The position numbers and the translations under genes are program-made. DNA of 20,852 bases from JAYTUJ01 sp043744615. Its GTDB lineage: Bacteria > Patescibacteriota > Minisyncoccia > Phycocordibacterales > CAIRYW01. Of this stretch, positions 1-5,881 are shown one piece after another (positions within the stretch are counted from its first letter, which is position 1; each line of letters begins with the position of its first letter). The stretch spans positions 1 to 20,852 of the forward strand of contig JAYTUJ010000044.1 of assembly GCA_043744615.1 (NCBI GenBank), given 5' to 3'. The notes under the pieces were generated by a model. It did no database searches, was not told where the DNA came from, and saw only the letters and a program-made list of their open reading frames with translations.

Positions 1-1
1 A

Positions 2-775
2 ACTGGTCTTAACTTTTTAATTCCTATTTTTGAAAGTATAAAAGAACGAGTTTCTTTGCGTTCACAAAACTTTGCTATCGATGGACACTACGCTTCAAAA
101 GATAAAGTTATCGTAACTGTTTCAACAAACTTAATTTACACCGTTGATTCATCTGATGAAGGAATCAAACGATATGTATATGCACTTGAAAATCGACAAC
201 AATCAATCGCTGCGATTATCGAAAACTCTCTTCGAACATATATTGCAAAAGAAACTCACGAAGGAATTTTAGAAAAAAAAGAAGAACTCGCTGCACATAT
301 TAAATTGGATCTTGAAATTCAATATGCAGAATGGGGAATGCTCATTAAAAGTTTTCAAATCACAAACGTAAACTTTCCGGTAACAATTACAAATGCCATG
401 TCAGAAGTTGTTGCTTCTGAACAATTGCGAAAAGCTGCAGAAAACAAAGGAGAAGCAACAAAAATTCAAGCAATCAAAGAAGCTGAAGCAGAAAAAGAAC
501 GAAAGCGATTACAAGGAGAAGGTATTTCACTTGAACGACAAGCAATTGCTTCAGGTCTAAAAGCATCAATTGAAATTATCGGAAATTCTACTGGTCAAAG
601 TGCAAAAGATGTTATGGCTGTATTATCGCTCACACAATATCTCGATACATTAAAAAGTATTGGATCATCTGCAAGCAGTAAAGTTATTTTTGTTGATACA
701 AATATGAGTAAAACAACCGAAATGGTTCAACAGCTCGCAAGTTCATTTGAAGCGTCAAACAATACAAAACTATAA
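2..775 (+). CDS. SPFH/band-7 (prohibitin-like) protein, 5' truncated
   Basis: The reading frame is open from base 2, so the gene begins upstream of the window. The first visible residues (GLNFLIPIFESIKERVSLR) match the start of the SPFH core of prohibitin-like proteins, where a membrane-proximal 'GxxFxxPxxxxV' segment leads into beta strands ('DKVIVTVSTNLIYTVD'). A long charged helical stretch rich in Glu, Lys and Ala follows ('AENKGEATKIQAIKEAEAEKERKR'-like region, about 150 residues before the end) and is typical of the coiled coil that drives ring assembly. The missing N-terminus should carry the membrane anchor. Family members form membrane-associated oligomeric scaffolds and often modulate FtsH-type proteases; ftsH lies about 12 kb away, which is not close enough to imply a link. 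The stop is TAA at 773-775. Confidence 0.88.
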   Translation, partial: TGLNFLIPIFESIKERVSLRSQNFAIDGHYASKDKVIVTVSTNLIYTVDSSDEGIKRYVYALENRQQSIAAIIENSLRTYIAKETHEGILEKKEELAAHIKLDLEIQYAEWGMLIKSFQITNVNFPVTITNAMSEVVASEQLRKAAENKGEATKIQAIKEAEAEKERKRLQGEGISLERQAIASGLKASIEIIGNSTGQSAKDVMAVLSLTQYLDTLKSIGSSASSKVIFVDTNMSKTTEMVQQLASSFEASNNTKL

Positions 776-788
776 AGACTGTATTAGC

Positions 789-1226
789 GTGAAAAATCAT
801 TTTTTAAAAACAATTATTATTCTCGGAGCTTTTTTAGCTTTTGGTAATTGGCTGTTTTTGAAACTTGGCTGGTATTACGCCTATGATTATGCCGATGTGT
901 TTATGCATGGTTCGTGGGGTCTTTGGAGCGGTCTTTTTGTTTCGTGGTTTTTGTTTGAGTCTGGTTATATTCCACTAAAATTAAAAAACTTTTTTAACAC
1001 TCGAATTTTAAGTAATCTATACACACAAATAATAGCCACATTTTTAATTGTGCTTATTATTGGCGTCGCATGGGAAATTTTTGAACTCATGATTGGAGCA
1101 ACACCAGGGCTGTATTCTTACTATCTATCAGATACAATCTCAGATATACTTATGGATGTAGGAGGTGGAGTTTCTGCCTTCGTTTTATACGAGACACTAG
1201 TTAATAAACAAACGCGTCATTTGTAG
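789..1226 (+). CDS. Small multi-pass membrane protein, YjdF/DUF2238-like
   Basis: A 145-residue protein if it starts at GTG 789, 13 bases after the preceding stop. A TTG at 747 would overlap the SPFH gene and is less likely. I count about four hydrophobic segments. Polar residues are spaced as in the YjdF/DUF2238 family: a His-Gly in the second segment (ADVFMHGSWG), a Trp-Glu-x-x-Glu in a later segment (VAWEIFEL), and a C-terminal 'SDTISDILMDVGGG' resembling the D-x-x-x-D-M/I-x-x-x-x-G motif of YjdF. The biochemical role of that family is not established. The gene sits between the SPFH gene and the beta-CASP nuclease with short gaps, so all three are probably co-transcribed. Family assignment is from motif spacing only. 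Confidence 0.72.
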   Translation: MKNHFLKTIIILGAFLAFGNWLFLKLGWYYAYDYADVFMHGSWGLWSGLFVSWFLFESGYIPLKLKNFFNTRILSNLYTQIIATFLIVLIIGVAWEIFELMIGATPGLYSYYLSDTISDILMDVGGGVSAFVLYETLVNKQTRHL

Positions 1227-1231
1227 AAATT

Positions 1232-2596
1232 ATGACAAAAAAATTAAAGCTTACATTTTGCGGTGGAGTTGGAACAGTAACCGGAGCAAACTTTTTACTC
1301 GAAAACGAAACAACAAAAATTCTTGTTGATTGTGGAATGGAACAGGGGGGCGAAAGGGCGCATGCATTTAATCGTAGTGAGTTTCCATTTAATCCTGCCG
1401 AAGTTGATATTCTTTTAATTACTCATGCACACCTTGATCATATTGGGCGAATTCCTAAATTAGTAAAAGATGGTTTTCACGGCATAATTTACTCAACTCC
1501 TGAAACTCGAAAAATCACAGTTTTAATGCTTGAAGATAGTGTTCGACTGCTTGCTCAAGAAGCTGAACGAGAAAAATTAGACCCTTTGTATAGCGAATTA
1601 GATGTTCGTACAACGATGAGTTTGTGGAGAGATATTCCATATCATACTGATTTTGATCTTGGTGACGGGTTTAGTGTTGTTCCTAAAGAATCAGGACATA
1701 TTCTTGGTGCTGCTATGTATGAAATTTCATACAATAACAAAAAAATTGCATTTACCGGTGACCTTGGAAATACACCAACACCTTTGTTAAACGATACAGA
1801 AAAAATTGACGCTGATTATTTGGTTATGGAAAGTGTGTACGGAGACCGAAACCATGAATCAAACGATGAGCGACGTGAAAAATTTAAAGATGCAATTTTT
1901 CAAACGATTTCAAATAAATCTACATTGATGATTCCTTCGTTTTCGTTAGAGAAAACACAAATACTTTTGTACGAATTGAATAATTTTTTTGCAAACAAAG
2001 AAGTACCAATTGTTCCGGTGTATCTTGATTCTCCATTGGCGATAAAAGTTACAAAAATTTATCACGACATGTCGAAAGATTTTAATTCAAAGGCACGTGC
2101 ACAAATTTCGACAGGGGATGATATTTTTGATTTTCCTAAACTTACTCTTGTTGGTTCAAGTGATGAATCAAAAGCGTTAAAAGAAGTTCCTGGACCAAAA
2201 ATAATTATTGCTGGTTCTGGTATGTCTAACGGCGGACGAATTCTTCATCATGAAATTAATTATTTACCCGAATCAAAAAATATTATTTTGTTTAGTGGGT
2301 ATCAATCAGTTGGAACTCTTGGACGAGAAATTCAGAATGGAAGTAAGAATGTGCATATTTATGGGCAACCAGTTAGGGTTAAGGCTAAGGTGATGACGAT
2401 CAGTGGATATTCTTCACACAAAGATTCAGATCATCTTGTTGAGTTTGTGGGCGAGGCTTTGCCTCGCCTCAAAAAAGTTTTCGTTGTTATGGGTGAACCA
2501 AAGTCTTCATTATTCCTTGTACAACGACTTCGAGATTATTTAAATGTTGACGCAACTCACCCCGAAGAAGGTGAAACCGTAGAGCTAGATTTTTAG
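1232..2596 (+). CDS. Metallo-beta-lactamase/beta-CASP RNA nuclease (CPSF/TTHA0252-like)
   Basis: A 454-residue soluble protein. The metal-binding motif HAHLDH lies at residues 65-70, followed by His156 in 'SGHILGA' and Asp177 in 'TGDLGN', which complete the dinuclear zinc site. The beta-CASP cap is shown by 'ESVYGDR' (200-206), 'PSFSLEKTQ' (about 235-243), 'GSGMSNGGRILHH' (328-340) and 'SGYSSHKD' (391-398). This layout and length match the bacterial CPSF-like/TTHA0252 group of RNA endo/exonucleases rather than RNase J, which is about 100 residues longer with an extra C-terminal domain. The likely role is RNA processing or decay in the cytoplasm. It starts 5 bases after the preceding stop and is probably translated from the same mRNA. 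A GC-rich 8-bp hairpin sits inside the gene at 2450-2468. Confidence 0.93.
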   Translation: MTKKLKLTFCGGVGTVTGANFLLENETTKILVDCGMEQGGERAHAFNRSEFPFNPAEVDILLITHAHLDHIGRIPKLVKDGFHGIIYSTPETRKITVLMLEDSVRLLAQEAEREKLDPLYSELDVRTTMSLWRDIPYHTDFDLGDGFSVVPKESGHILGAAMYEISYNNKKIAFTGDLGNTPTPLLNDTEKIDADYLVMESVYGDRNHESNDERREKFKDAIFQTISNKSTLMIPSFSLEKTQILLYELNNFFANKEVPIVPVYLDSPLAIKVTKIYHDMSKDFNSKARAQISTGDDIFDFPKLTLVGSSDESKALKEVPGPKIIIAGSGMSNGGRILHHEINYLPESKNIILFSGYQSVGTLGREIQNGSKNVHIYGQPVRVKAKVMTISGYSSHKDSDHLVEFVGEALPRLKKVFVVMGEPKSSLFLVQRLRDYLNVDATHPEEGETVELDF

Positions 2597-2604
2597 ATAA
2601 AATG

Positions 2605-2613
2605 TGCTATAAT
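2605..2613 (+). promoter_or_regulatory. Extended -10 promoter for infC-rpmI-rplT
   Basis: TGcTATAAT is a perfect extended -10 element just after the stop of the nuclease gene. No convincing -35 box is present at the right distance. The expected start near 2620 gives a leader of about 60 bases before the TTG of infC. That leader contains a 7-bp hairpin (2625-2631 paired with 2644-2650), which may matter for control of infC. Confidence 0.7.
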
Positions 2614-2680
2614 ACAGCTAGTAGTATAGTTTAATAAGTTGTTAACTATATAATTATTCACTCTAAATTAATTAAACCTT

Positions 2681-3187
2681 TTGAAAGACGTTCGGATAAA
2701 CCATCAAATTAAATCAGCAGAACTTCGTGTTATCGGTGCAGAAGGTGAAAATCTTGGTGTTATCGGCTCATTAGACGCTCTTGCGCGAGCTCGCGAGCTC
2801 GGGCTTGATCTTATCGAAATATCACCAAATGCGGTGCCACCTGTTGCAAAAATCGCAGATTATGGTAAATTTCAGTACGAAGAGAATAAGAAACAAAAGC
2901 AAGCTAAGTCTAAAACTCATAACGTAGAAGTTAAGTCGATGCAGATCAAAATCGGCACAGGCGACCACGATTTAGAGCTAAAGGCAAAGAAGGCTTCAGA
3001 ATGGCTTACCGAAGGTCATCGGATCAAGGTAGACCTATTCTTACCAGGACGATCAAAGTACTTAAGTCTTGATTTTCTTAAAGAACGATTAGACCGGGTT
3101 CTCAAGCTCATCACTGTAGAGTACAAAATTGCGGATAACCCGCAGAAGAGTCCGAAAGGTCTCACTGTTATTATCGAAAAGGCTTAA
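2681..3187 (+). CDS. infC: Translation initiation factor IF-3
   Basis: A 168-residue protein with both IF-3 domains. The N-terminal domain has 'RINHQIKSAELRVIG', 'LDLIEISPNAVPPVAKIADYGK' split over residues 40-65, and a Lys/Gln-rich linker (about 68-80). The C-terminal domain has 'KSMQIKIGTGDHDLELK' and 'PLG/RSK'-type basic residues. IF-3 binds the 30S subunit, blocks premature 50S joining and checks the initiator codon. An in-frame stop at 2669-2671 leaves TTG 2681 as the first conventional start. Non-ATG starts on infC are a known autoregulation device, because IF-3 itself discriminates against them (AUU in E. coli). The gene is followed after 6 bases by rpmI, the conserved order. Confidence 0.97.
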   Translation: MKDVRINHQIKSAELRVIGAEGENLGVIGSLDALARARELGLDLIEISPNAVPPVAKIADYGKFQYEENKKQKQAKSKTHNVEVKSMQIKIGTGDHDLELKAKKASEWLTEGHRIKVDLFLPGRSKYLSLDFLKERLDRVLKLITVEYKIADNPQKSPKGLTVIIEKA

Positions 3188-3193
3188 ATATAT

Positions 3194-3373
3194 ATGAAAA
3201 CAAACAAATCATTTATGAAGCGACTCAAGGTTACCAAAAACGGTAAAATTATCGCTCGAAAAGCTGGCCAAAACCACTTTAACGCAAAAGAATCAAGTTC
3301 AAAGAGTTTGTCAAAGAAGCGATCAACAACTTTGATTATGAGTAACAAAGCGAAAGCTCGATTTCTCTCATAA
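3194..3373 (+). CDS. rpmI: 50S ribosomal protein L35 (bL35)
   Basis: A 59-residue, very basic protein beginning MKTNKSFMKRLKVTKNGKI and ending KAKARFLS. It fits the bL35 pattern: 'MKT..S..KR.KVT..GKI', a central His-rich/Ser-rich loop, then 'KKR' and a basic tail. It lies between infC and rplT, exactly where rpmI belongs. bL35 is a late-assembling structural protein of the large subunit. All four arginine codons are CGA, which is unusual for a highly expressed gene. No Shine-Dalgarno site is visible in the 6-base gap after infC, so translation is probably coupled to the upstream gene. Confidence 0.95.
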   Translation: MKTNKSFMKRLKVTKNGKIIARKAGQNHFNAKESSSKSLSKKRSTTLIMSNKAKARFLS

Positions 3374-3422
3374 TACTCGATAATTTTTGGTAAAATTTTA
3401 AAAATAATTAATAGAATAGAAC

Positions 3423-3767
3423 ATGACACGTGTAAAGAAAGGAGTTAACGCTCTCAAGACAAGACGAAATATTCTTAAACAAGCTAAGGGTTTTCGATTT
3501 GGACGAAGTACAAAAGAAAAACTAGCTTACGAACAATTATCTCACTCATACGCGAGTGCATTTGCTCATCGAAAAGATAAAAAGAATGATGCTCGAAAAG
3601 CATGGAACGTTCGAATTAACGGACCCCTACGAGCAGAAGGAATTTCATACAGTAAATTTATCGGTGCGATGAAAAAAGGAAAAGTAGAAATCGACCGAAA
3701 AATCCTTGCAACTCTTGCTCTTGAATACCCAGTGGTATTTAAAAAGATTGTAGCGAAAGTAAAATAG
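3423..3767 (+). CDS. rplT: 50S ribosomal protein L20 (bL20)
   Basis: A 114-residue basic protein of normal length. Diagnostic stretches are 'TRVKKGVNALKTRRNILKQAKGF' (near the start; long basic helix) and 'YASAFAHRKDKKNDARKAWNVRIN' (about 43-66), the standard bL20 core. bL20 binds 23S rRNA early in 50S assembly and in several bacteria represses its own operon by binding the mRNA. Forty-nine bases separate it from rpmI, including a possible extra TGgTAAAAT box near 3390. Arginine is CGA in 8 of 10 positions. The operon ends at the hairpin at 3805-3836. Confidence 0.97.
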   Translation: MTRVKKGVNALKTRRNILKQAKGFRFGRSTKEKLAYEQLSHSYASAFAHRKDKKNDARKAWNVRINGPLRAEGISYSKFIGAMKKGKVEIDRKILATLALEYPVVFKKIVAKVK

Positions 3768-3797
3768 ATAGAAAAAATAAAAACCTTTGTTTACAAA

Positions 3798-3836
3798 AAA
3801 AGCCGCCGCATGAATAAAATTCATGCGGCTGGTTTT
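3798..3836. terminator. Two-way rho-independent terminator between rplT and the minus-strand ORF
   Basis: An 11-bp perfect stem (3805-3815 with 3819-3829) around an AAA loop. On the plus strand it is followed by only a short T stretch (TGGTTTTG). On the minus strand it is followed by seven Ts (3794-3800 as A on plus), so it is at least as good a terminator for leftward transcription. This supports transcription of the small ORF ending at 3838. Confidence 0.82.
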
Positions 3837-3837
3837 G

Positions 3838-4038
3838 TTATTGCGAATTAATTGAGTGTGAACTCAACACATTCGCAGTAGTAAGTCTGAAGTTTTCTCC
3901 GGGCAATGCACGGATGATAACCTCTGAACTCTCAAAGAACGCGGTGAGGGCGTGCTCAAAATGAAGAAATACATCCGACATTAAGAGCTTGAGCGTGATG
4001 ATTGTTATTGCCAACCCAATTGCTCGAAATATTTTCAT
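3838..4038 (-). CDS. Small predicted membrane protein, hypothetical
   Basis: A 66-residue ORF from ATG 4038 (a GTG at 4080 would add 14 residues). The N-terminus is a basic start plus one hydrophobic segment (MKIFRAIGLAITIITLKLLM), consistent with a single membrane anchor or uncleaved signal. The rest is mildly amphipathic with no cysteines and no recognised motif. Evidence that it is real: the stop lies nine bases from a strong hairpin that has its T run on this strand, and no other gene occupies this space. Evidence against: no clear -10 box or ribosome site precedes either start. I cannot assign a function. Confidence 0.42.
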   Translation of the reverse strand: MKIFRAIGLAITIITLKLLMSDVFLHFEHALTAFFESSEVIIRALPGENFRLTTANVLSSHSINSQ

Positions 4039-4080
4039 AACATTTCTAAATTTTGAGGACTCGTGTAGCCGACATGCCAC

Positions 4081-4396
4081 ACGTGTGATTGGTAATAATA
4101 ATTATCACGCGCCCTCTTTTTTATGCAGTATTCTTTGAATGTGAAATCAAGTTAAGAAGACTGTGCAAAAAAGAAGGGCTCTTATAAAACTTTCAAGCTT
4201 TTCTGATATAAAATTACCACACATCTAATTATCTTGTCAAGGCATCTCGATTTTTACTAAAACTTGTGATACGTTTACATAAATCGCTCTCGTTCTTTAA
4301 CAATACGAGAGGTAACCTAAACCCGTTATGTGTGCATACTGCATACATAACACAACTAAGTCATCAGAGCTGTAAAACAGTGACGGTGCAATTTGT
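4081..4396. other. Non-coding interval with several hairpins
   Basis: No convincing gene in this stretch of about 316 bases. It holds a 10-bp palindrome CACACGTGTG at 4078-4087, a 7-bp hairpin at 4287-4311 (CTCTCGT paired with ACGAGAG), the hairpin at 4325-4351, and a further bulged stem at about 4360-4384. A weak promoter candidate is TTTACA at 4274 with TAACAA near 4298. The right half is probably the leader of the gene at 4397. Confidence 0.5.
4325..4351 (+). promoter_or_regulatory. Hairpin in the leader of the 4397 gene
   Basis: Two 12-base arms (4325-4336 and 4340-4351) pair fully with one G-T pair around a TAC loop. No T run follows, so it is not a terminator. It lies 46 bases before the start at 4397 and could be a protein-binding palindrome or an mRNA leader structure. 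No known riboswitch class is recognisable. Confidence 0.4.
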
Positions 4397-5155
4397 ATGA
4401 TCACAAGACTCGACAGCAATCCTTTCGGTGGACCAGAAACATATCAATACAGCATTCAAGGACTTGTTTTAAGTTTACCAATTTGTTGGCAAAGGTATGT
4501 AATCACAGATTTTTTGTCACCTGGAATTACAGTTCCTGAAATCCCAGGTAAAAACTTTTTAACTAGTGTTTGTCTTGGTTTTAAACCATCAAAATCTTTT
4601 TTAAGATTATTGGAATCCTGGAAAGGTCAGAATATATACGCTCCAGCTTTTGGAGGAGAGGGTTTTGAAGCCGGATCTTTTCAACCAGATGCTCTAAATG
4701 TGATGTGGCATCAAATAAAGCATGATACTGACAATAAAGGAAAAGCTACTCCTGTCGCACTTCTTTCTTACGCACTAAAAAGACTTGGTCAGTATGCATA
4801 TTTGCACCCAGGATACATTCTTTGGTTCTTAGCTTTTTTGCAGAAAGTTAATTTGAATCAACCTCAACCAAGTTACTTTCATCGGTTATTAGTAGACCGA
4901 GAAACAGAAAAGAAATTTGTTTTTTTGTGTCCACCAAGACCTCCGACACTGGAAGAGTTAGGAAAGGATGAACTATTACGACCGGTCGAAGATATGATCG
5001 CTGTTATTATGACAGTAAGACTTGTGAATAACGGCAATAACCCCGCATTTTTTAAATGTGACCTTGATCTTACTCGTAAGGCGGATCAGCCTTTGTTGGT
5101 CGATTCTACTTACATTGTAATTTCACACCCTTTCAGTCTACAGAAGACTTCGTAG
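4397..5155 (+). CDS. Hypothetical protein, no recognised family
   Basis: A 252-residue ORF starting MITRLDSNPFGGPETYQYSI. I do not recognise it. It has no signal peptide and no strong membrane helix, although 'GYILWFLAFLQKV' around residue 138 is hydrophobic. It contains several Trp and Tyr residues, a Pro-rich stretch 'CPPRPPTLEELGKDELLRPVEDM' near 179-200 and a low cysteine count. It stands alone, with a long structured leader and its own terminator, unlike the compact leaderless genes around it. Coding is supported by length, absence of a competing frame and the terminator 39 bases after the stop. No Shine-Dalgarno site is visible before ATG 4397. Confidence 0.62.
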   Translation: MITRLDSNPFGGPETYQYSIQGLVLSLPICWQRYVITDFLSPGITVPEIPGKNFLTSVCLGFKPSKSFLRLLESWKGQNIYAPAFGGEGFEAGSFQPDALNVMWHQIKHDTDNKGKATPVALLSYALKRLGQYAYLHPGYILWFLAFLQKVNLNQPQPSYFHRLLVDRETEKKFVFLCPPRPPTLEELGKDELLRPVEDMIAVIMTVRLVNNGNNPAFFKCDLDLTRKADQPLLVDSTYIVISHPFSLQKTS

Positions 5156-5194
5156 GTTACCTACCGGCAAGAGGATTCGCCGTAAACCCTCACT

Positions 5195-5231
5195 GTGCGC
5201 CGGGTCAGAATGATCTGGCGCACTTTCGTTT
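5195..5231 (+). terminator. Rho-independent terminator after the 4397 gene
   Basis: A 13-bp stem (5195-5207 with 5211-5223, two G-T pairs) around a GAA loop, followed by TTTCGTTT. It is GC-rich against an AT-rich background. It separates the orphan gene from the Xre operon. Confidence 0.85.
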
Positions 5232-5238
5232 ATATATA

Positions 5239-5278
5239 TGTAAAGTTGACTTGACATTTAGATGTAACGCACTATCAT
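5239..5278 (+). promoter_or_regulatory. Promoter and candidate operator of the xre operon
   Basis: A perfect -35 TTGACA (5251-5256), 16-base spacer and TATCAT (5273-5278). The -10 ends 7 bases before ATG 5286, predicting a leaderless mRNA. An 18-base imperfect palindrome, tgtNaagtNNacttNaca (5239-5256), overlaps the -35 box and is a good candidate site for autorepression by the Xre protein. Confidence 0.68.
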
Positions 5279-5285
5279 ATATTGT

Positions 5286-5525
5286 ATGGTCATTGAATAT
5301 GTTGAAAATAATGTGTACGCACTTCGTATTAAACATAGTCTTACGCAAGAACATGTTGCAGCTGCAATTGGTGTAACGCGTCAAACTGTTATTGCAATTG
5401 AAAAGGGAAATTACACACCTTCGGTTTTGCTCGCATTAAAGCTTGCAGAATATTTTGGTGAACGCGTTGAAGCTGTGTTTTGTTTAAAAAATAAATCGTC
5501 TCAAACTAAATCAAAAAAAATATGA
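5286..5525 (+). CDS. Xre/Cro-type HTH regulator
   Basis: A 79-residue protein of the small YozG-like Xre type. The HTH_3 domain runs over about residues 11-66, with 'LRIKHSLTQEHVAAAIGVTR' and 'QTVIAIEKGNYTPSVLLALKLAEYFG' containing both helices of the helix-turn-helix. The short C-terminus is basic. It is the first gene of a three-gene run: its TGA overlaps the ATG of the next gene (ATGA at 5522-5525), so expression of the two is coupled. Pairs of a small Xre regulator and a small membrane protein are common in bacteria, usually with the regulator repressing its own operon. The overlapping palindrome at the promoter fits autorepression; the inducing signal is unknown. Confidence 0.9.
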   Translation: MVIEYVENNVYALRIKHSLTQEHVAAAIGVTRQTVIAIEKGNYTPSVLLALKLAEYFGERVEAVFCLKNKSSQTKSKKI

Positions 5526-5872
5526 AACAAATAATTACTTCTTCAGCATTATCAATATTACTTTTGATTTTAGTAAACCCGTTTATCTTTGAGATGACAG
5601 AAATGTTTATGATTTCTTGCACGGTAATTGCAGTCGTATTATTTATAATTTTTGCACTGATGGTTTTAAATGAAAGGGGATTAGACGAACGCGAACAGCA
5701 ACATACAGCATTCGCTGGTAGAATTTCATATATTGTAGGCTCAAGTGTTCTTTTGATTGGAATCGTTAATCAACTCATGCATCATATTATTGATGTGTGG
5801 CTCGTGTCTGCTTTTATTGCAATGTTGGTATCAAAAGTTTTTGCTTTGTATTATTCACGATTACACAAATAA
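5522..5872 (+). CDS. Small four-helix membrane protein (DUF2178-like)
   Basis: A 116-residue protein with four hydrophobic segments at about 7-24, 28-50, 66-86 and 91-111. The cytoplasmic loop between helices 2 and 3 carries 'NERGLDEREQQHTAFAG', resembling the 'DERE' signature of DUF2178-type proteins that commonly follow Xre regulators. It has one cysteine (in helix 2) and no catalytic motif. The start overlaps the stop of the Xre gene by 4 bases, and the next gene begins 9 bases after its stop. It could sense membrane or redox state for the regulator, but that is inference from position only. Confidence 0.75.
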   Translation: MKQIITSSALSILLLILVNPFIFEMTEMFMISCTVIAVVLFIIFALMVLNERGLDEREQQHTAFAGRISYIVGSSVLLIGIVNQLMHHIIDVWLVSAFIAMLVSKVFALYYSRLHK

Positions 5873-5881
5873 TATATTTTT

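Noticed and set aside
4310..5162. AGGTAACCT/AGGTTACCT as terminal inverted repeats of a mobile element
   Set aside because: Each is only 9 bases and nearly self-complementary, no target duplication is visible, and the enclosed protein does not look like a transposase.
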